A stretch of DNA of 64,000 nucleotides from Polaribacter sp. Hel_I_88 (GTDB taxonomy: Bacteria; Bacteroidota; Bacteroidia; Flavobacteriales; Flavobacteriaceae). The stretch is taken from assembly GCF_000687935.1 (NCBI RefSeq), contig NZ_JHZZ01000001.1, positions 3,296,001 through 3,360,000 on the forward strand, given 5' to 3'. Made by a program: the position numbers and the translations under genes. Below, one piece after another: positions 62,085 to 64,000 of this stretch (positions within the stretch are counted from its first letter, which is position 1; every line of letters starts with the position of its first letter). Under the pieces are notes generated by a model. That model ran no database searches. It saw only the letters and a program-made list of their open reading frames with translations, and was not told the origin of the DNA.

Positions 62085-62177
62085 ATGTTATTTGGGATTG
62101 TTTCCTTGAAGACGAACTATGAAATCCTTTTTAAGCTGCTGTTGCTGTTGCTGTTGCTATTGTGTATGTTAAACTAA
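62085..62177 (+). CDS. Possible 30-aa hydrophobic peptide
   Basis: ATG at 62085 opens 30 codons: a short N-terminus with K9 and T-N-Y-E, then K17 followed by nine Leu and C-M-L-N. The Leu run comes from a TGTTGC hexamer repeat (62135-62161). It resembles a small membrane peptide or type I toxin in shape only. A TAATTTTG box lies 50 bp upstream. May be chance. Confidence 0.2.
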   Translation: MLFGIVSLKTNYEILFKLLLLLLLLLCMLN

Positions 62178-62230
62178 ATTTTAAGGTTTTGAAAATAAGT
62201 ACTTTAATTTTTCTTTAAATTTTAAACAAT

Positions 62231-62262
62231 AAAAAAGTCCAATGATAAAATTGGACTTTTTA
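62231..62262 (-). terminator. Terminator of XRE-2
   Basis: AAAAAGTCCAAT and ATTGGACTTTTT with a 6-nt loop; symmetrical, so it works in both directions. It lies 125 bp after the XRE-2 stop. Confidence 0.75.
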
Positions 62263-62386
62263 GAAAGGGGATTTCTGGGGATTTTTTAAAAGAATAACAA
62301 ATATTGAAGATTATAAACTAAAAAAATAATACTTAGGGAATACTAAATCTTTAATTTGTTGAGTTCTAATTAAAACGATAATCACA

Positions 62387-62752
62387 TTAATTAGAGTTCT
62401 TAACAGAATCCTCAATATTTGATAATTTTTGAAGGATGTCTTGAGACAATTCCTCAAATTCTTTTTTAACTATGTTTTTTATATGAAGTTCTATAGGGGA
62501 TTCAACTTCTTTGGGGGCATAGTTATCTTTTTGTTCTCCAACACCAGTTAATAACCACATTGGATCTATGTTCTCTATCTTATCTATTATAGCGAGTAAT
62601 ATGGCTTCGTTTGGTTTTTTAGTGTAGTTTACAACTGCACTAACTAACTGCTGAGAGATCCCTAAGATTTCCGAAAACTGCCTTTGATTTAATCCAGTTT
62701 CTTTAAAAATCTTTATTACTCTGTCTGATCTTTCTTTATCTTCTTTTTTCAT
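62387..62752 (-). CDS. XRE-family HTH regulator, paralogue 2
   Basis: A 121-aa protein from the ATG at 62752; a longer in-frame start at 62791 lies within the promoter/operator and is rejected. HTH: LNQRQFSEILGISQQLVSAV then VNYTKKPNEAILLAII, IDPMWLLTGVGE follows, and the end is ILQKLSNIEDSVKNSN. About 70% of residues match XRE-1 by eye. Promoter TATATTTG and the TTATTTGTGGTAA site sit at the same spacing as at XRE-1. The LytTR regulator gene ends 67 bp upstream of this gene on the same strand. Confidence 0.85.
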   Translation of the reverse strand: MKKEDKERSDRVIKIFKETGLNQRQFSEILGISQQLVSAVVNYTKKPNEAILLAIIDKIENIDPMWLLTGVGEQKDNYAPKEVESPIELHIKNIVKKEFEELSQDILQKLSNIEDSVKNSN

Positions 62753-62768
62753 AATCTTGGGGGTACTA

Positions 62769-62802
62769 CAAATATAGTAAATATTTACCACAAATAATGA
62801 TT
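62769..62802 (-). promoter_or_regulatory. XRE-2 promoter/operator
   Basis: TATATTTG (rc of 62769-62776), 8 bp, then AATCATTATTTGTGGTAA (rc of 62785-62802), 17 bp before the ATG. Confidence 0.65.
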
Positions 62803-62818
62803 ATTTTAAAATAATTTT

Positions 62819-63568
62819 TTATTTATTTTTTAAAGCTTCTATAATTTCACTCTTTTTCCTTGAAGATACTGGGATATTTGAAGAATCATTTAATAATAAA
62901 TAACCTCCATCAGACTTTATAAATTCTTTGATATAGTTTTTATTTACTAAATGACTTTGATGAACTCTTAAAAAATTAATTTCTTTAAGAATATCTGCAT
63001 AATATTTTAATGTTTTTGATACTAGAATTTTTGATGTATCTTTTAGATAAAACGTGGTGTAGTTATTATCGGCTTTACAACGAATAATATCTTTTATATC
63101 TACTACGATAATTTTTTCTGAAGTATGTAATGAAAGCCTTTCTGGTTTATTGTTAGGTTCTGTAACTAATTGTTTTAAGACTTTTAATTGATCTTTTTTT
63201 GGTTGAATTTGATTTTTAGCTTTCTCTATGGCAGTCGATAATTCCTCAATAGCATAGGGCTTTAAGATATAATCAATAGCAGCGAATTTAAAAGCTTTAA
63301 TAGCATATTCATCACTTGCTGTTACAAATATTATTTTAGCGTTTAAGTTTGGTACAATTTCTAAAATATCAAATCCAGTGCCATCTCCTAACATAATATC
63401 TAAAAACAAAATATCTGGCTGTTGCTTTTGTAATAACTTAGAAGCTTCTACAACACTTGCAGCTCTTCCTATGATTTCTATGGATGGATGATACCTTTCA
63501 ATATCATTGCATAACATTTCTAATGCTTCTGGAATATCATCTACCACAAATGATGTAATTTTACTCAT
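62819..63568 (-). CDS. LytTR response regulator
   Basis: A 249-aa regulator. The receiver (1-115) has VVDD at 8-11, the phospho-acceptor D57 in LFLDIML and K103 in YILKPY. The LytTR DNA-binding domain (~145-245) has EKIIVVDIKDIIRCKADNNY, TFYLKDT, FLRVHQSHLVN and IPVSSRKKSEI. It is 30 bp downstream of a histidine kinase gene on the same strand, its evident partner. LytTR proteins usually bind direct repeats. Confidence 0.92.
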   Translation of the reverse strand: MSKITSFVVDDIPEALEMLCNDIERYHPSIEIIGRAASVVEASKLLQKQQPDILFLDIMLGDGTGFDILEIVPNLNAKIIFVTASDEYAIKAFKFAAIDYILKPYAIEELSTAIEKAKNQIQPKKDQLKVLKQLVTEPNNKPERLSLHTSEKIIVVDIKDIIRCKADNNYTTFYLKDTSKILVSKTLKYYADILKEINFLRVHQSHLVNKNYIKEFIKSDGGYLLLNDSSNIPVSSRKKSEIIEALKNK

Positions 63569-63598
63569 AGTTTAGTTTTTTTAATTATATCAACTTTA

Positions 63599-64000
63599 TT
63601 AATAATCGGTTTTTAGAGGAATTCTAAAACTTACTTTGGTTCCTTTTACTTTGGTATCCTCTATAATTTCATCAATTTTAAAGTTACTTTTATTAGATAC
63701 TATATGCAATCTTTCTTTTGTAACATTTAAAGCAACAGATTTATAGTCGGTAACTGTTTTACGTTTTTTAGATTGATGAATACCAATTCCATTATCAATA
63801 ATAACACATTCTAAAAAACTATGCTTAACATCAAAATTGATTTGAATTGTACCTAAATCGTTTTTTTGAAAAGCATGTTGCACACAATTTTCTACAAAAG
63901 GTTGCAGTAACATTGTAGGAATTAGGATTTCATCAGGATCTATATTATTTAAATTTGACGTTATTGTAAACGTGAATGTTTTTGAACTCATTCTTTGTTC
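63599..64000 (-). CDS. LytS-type sensor histidine kinase, truncated by window end
   Basis: The frame is open to the window edge, so the N-terminus and sensor are missing. The visible part is the ATP-binding half: PTMLLQPFVENCVQHAF (N box), VIIDNGIGIHQ (G1 box), ALNVTKERLHIV and KGTKVSFRIPL (G2). The conserved N box style is that of His_kinase (LytS/YehU) proteins, which pair with LytTR regulators such as the one 30 bp downstream. Confidence 0.9.
   Translation of the reverse strand, partial: EQRMSSKTFTFTITSNLNNIDPDEILIPTMLLQPFVENCVQHAFQKNDLGTIQINFDVKHSFLECVIIDNGIGIHQSKKRKTVTDYKSVALNVTKERLHIVSNKSNFKIDEIIEDTKVKGTKVSFRIPLKTDY

Noticed and set aside
62135..62161. Link between the TGTTGC repeat here and the CAACAG repeat at 21068-21082
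   Set aside because: Both are short simple repeats on opposite strands with no shared flanks.
60830..62386. tRNA-His-anchored genomic island with attachment repeat
   Set aside because: The tRNA 3' end (GGTTCGAGCCCCATC) is not repeated in the visible downstream DNA and no integrase is present.

Overview
The window looks like chromosomal DNA of a low-GC marine Flavobacteriaceae, of the Polaribacter/Tenacibaculum type (inference, no database search). The signs are: Bacteroidota promoters (TTG, about 18-20 nt, TAnnTTTG) before many genes and few Shine-Dalgarno sequences; a type IX secretion sorting tail; BshB1 of bacillithiol synthesis; DUF4290, SatD/DUF3307 and ORF6N families; and many short dispersed intergenic palindromes.

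Layout. 1-1.3 kb: phosphorelay pieces (truncated receiver, Hpt, STAS). 1.3-12.4 kb, mostly minus strand: topB, a GIY-YIG protein, tex, a large T9SS-secreted repeat protein, a GNAT enzyme, an FAH-family hydrolase and lysA. 12.6-18.5 kb: topoisomerase IV genes parE and parC, split by an accessory cassette with an ORF6N gene, a 40-bp-period array of palindromes and 72-bp flanking direct repeats. 18.5-21.1 kb: ParD/ParE-type toxin-antitoxin pair, DUF2834 protein and a 7TM-LuxR regulator in overlapping order. 21.1-25.7 kb: B12 locus (binding protein, cobalamin riboswitch, TonB receptor) with guaC. 25.7-31 kb: a membrane protein, the DUF3307/SatD pair with three tandem operator-like sites, pcrA/uvrD, then a REPIN-like repeat cluster with a broken RAYT-type transposase. 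31-40.3 kb: DUF4290-murA, grpE-dnaJ, RNase P RNA, aconitase, an MFS transporter and HMG-CoA lyase. 40.5-46 kb: a six-repeat CHRD lipoprotein, an IS3-family remnant, a hydrolase-like exported protein and a UshA-like nucleotidase lipoprotein. 46-60.7 kb: DEAD-box helicase, thioredoxin-fold lipoprotein, ABC-F ATPase, oxyR/dps, a PagL-like protein, 3-hydroxyacyl-CoA dehydrogenase, Gfo/Idh oxidoreductase, pcm, DUF2147, kdsC, a DUF2520 protein, a Cys/Met-metabolism PLP enzyme and bshB1. 60.8-64 kb: tRNA-His, two paralogous XRE regulators with a decayed third copy between them, and a LytTR response regulator with its truncated histidine kinase.

Themes. Core metabolism and DNA topology genes alternate with small accessory modules. 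Oxidative stress is represented by the divergent oxyR/dps pair, and thiol metabolism by the PLP enzyme overlapping bshB1. The B12 riboswitch, receptor and binding protein form one uptake system. The most unusual content is repeat-based: the ORF6N palindrome array whose unit also occurs inside the ORF6N coding sequence, the SatD operator triplet, the XRE unit array with an identically spaced promoter/operator, and the REPIN-like hairpins beside a transposase inactivated by one stop codon.
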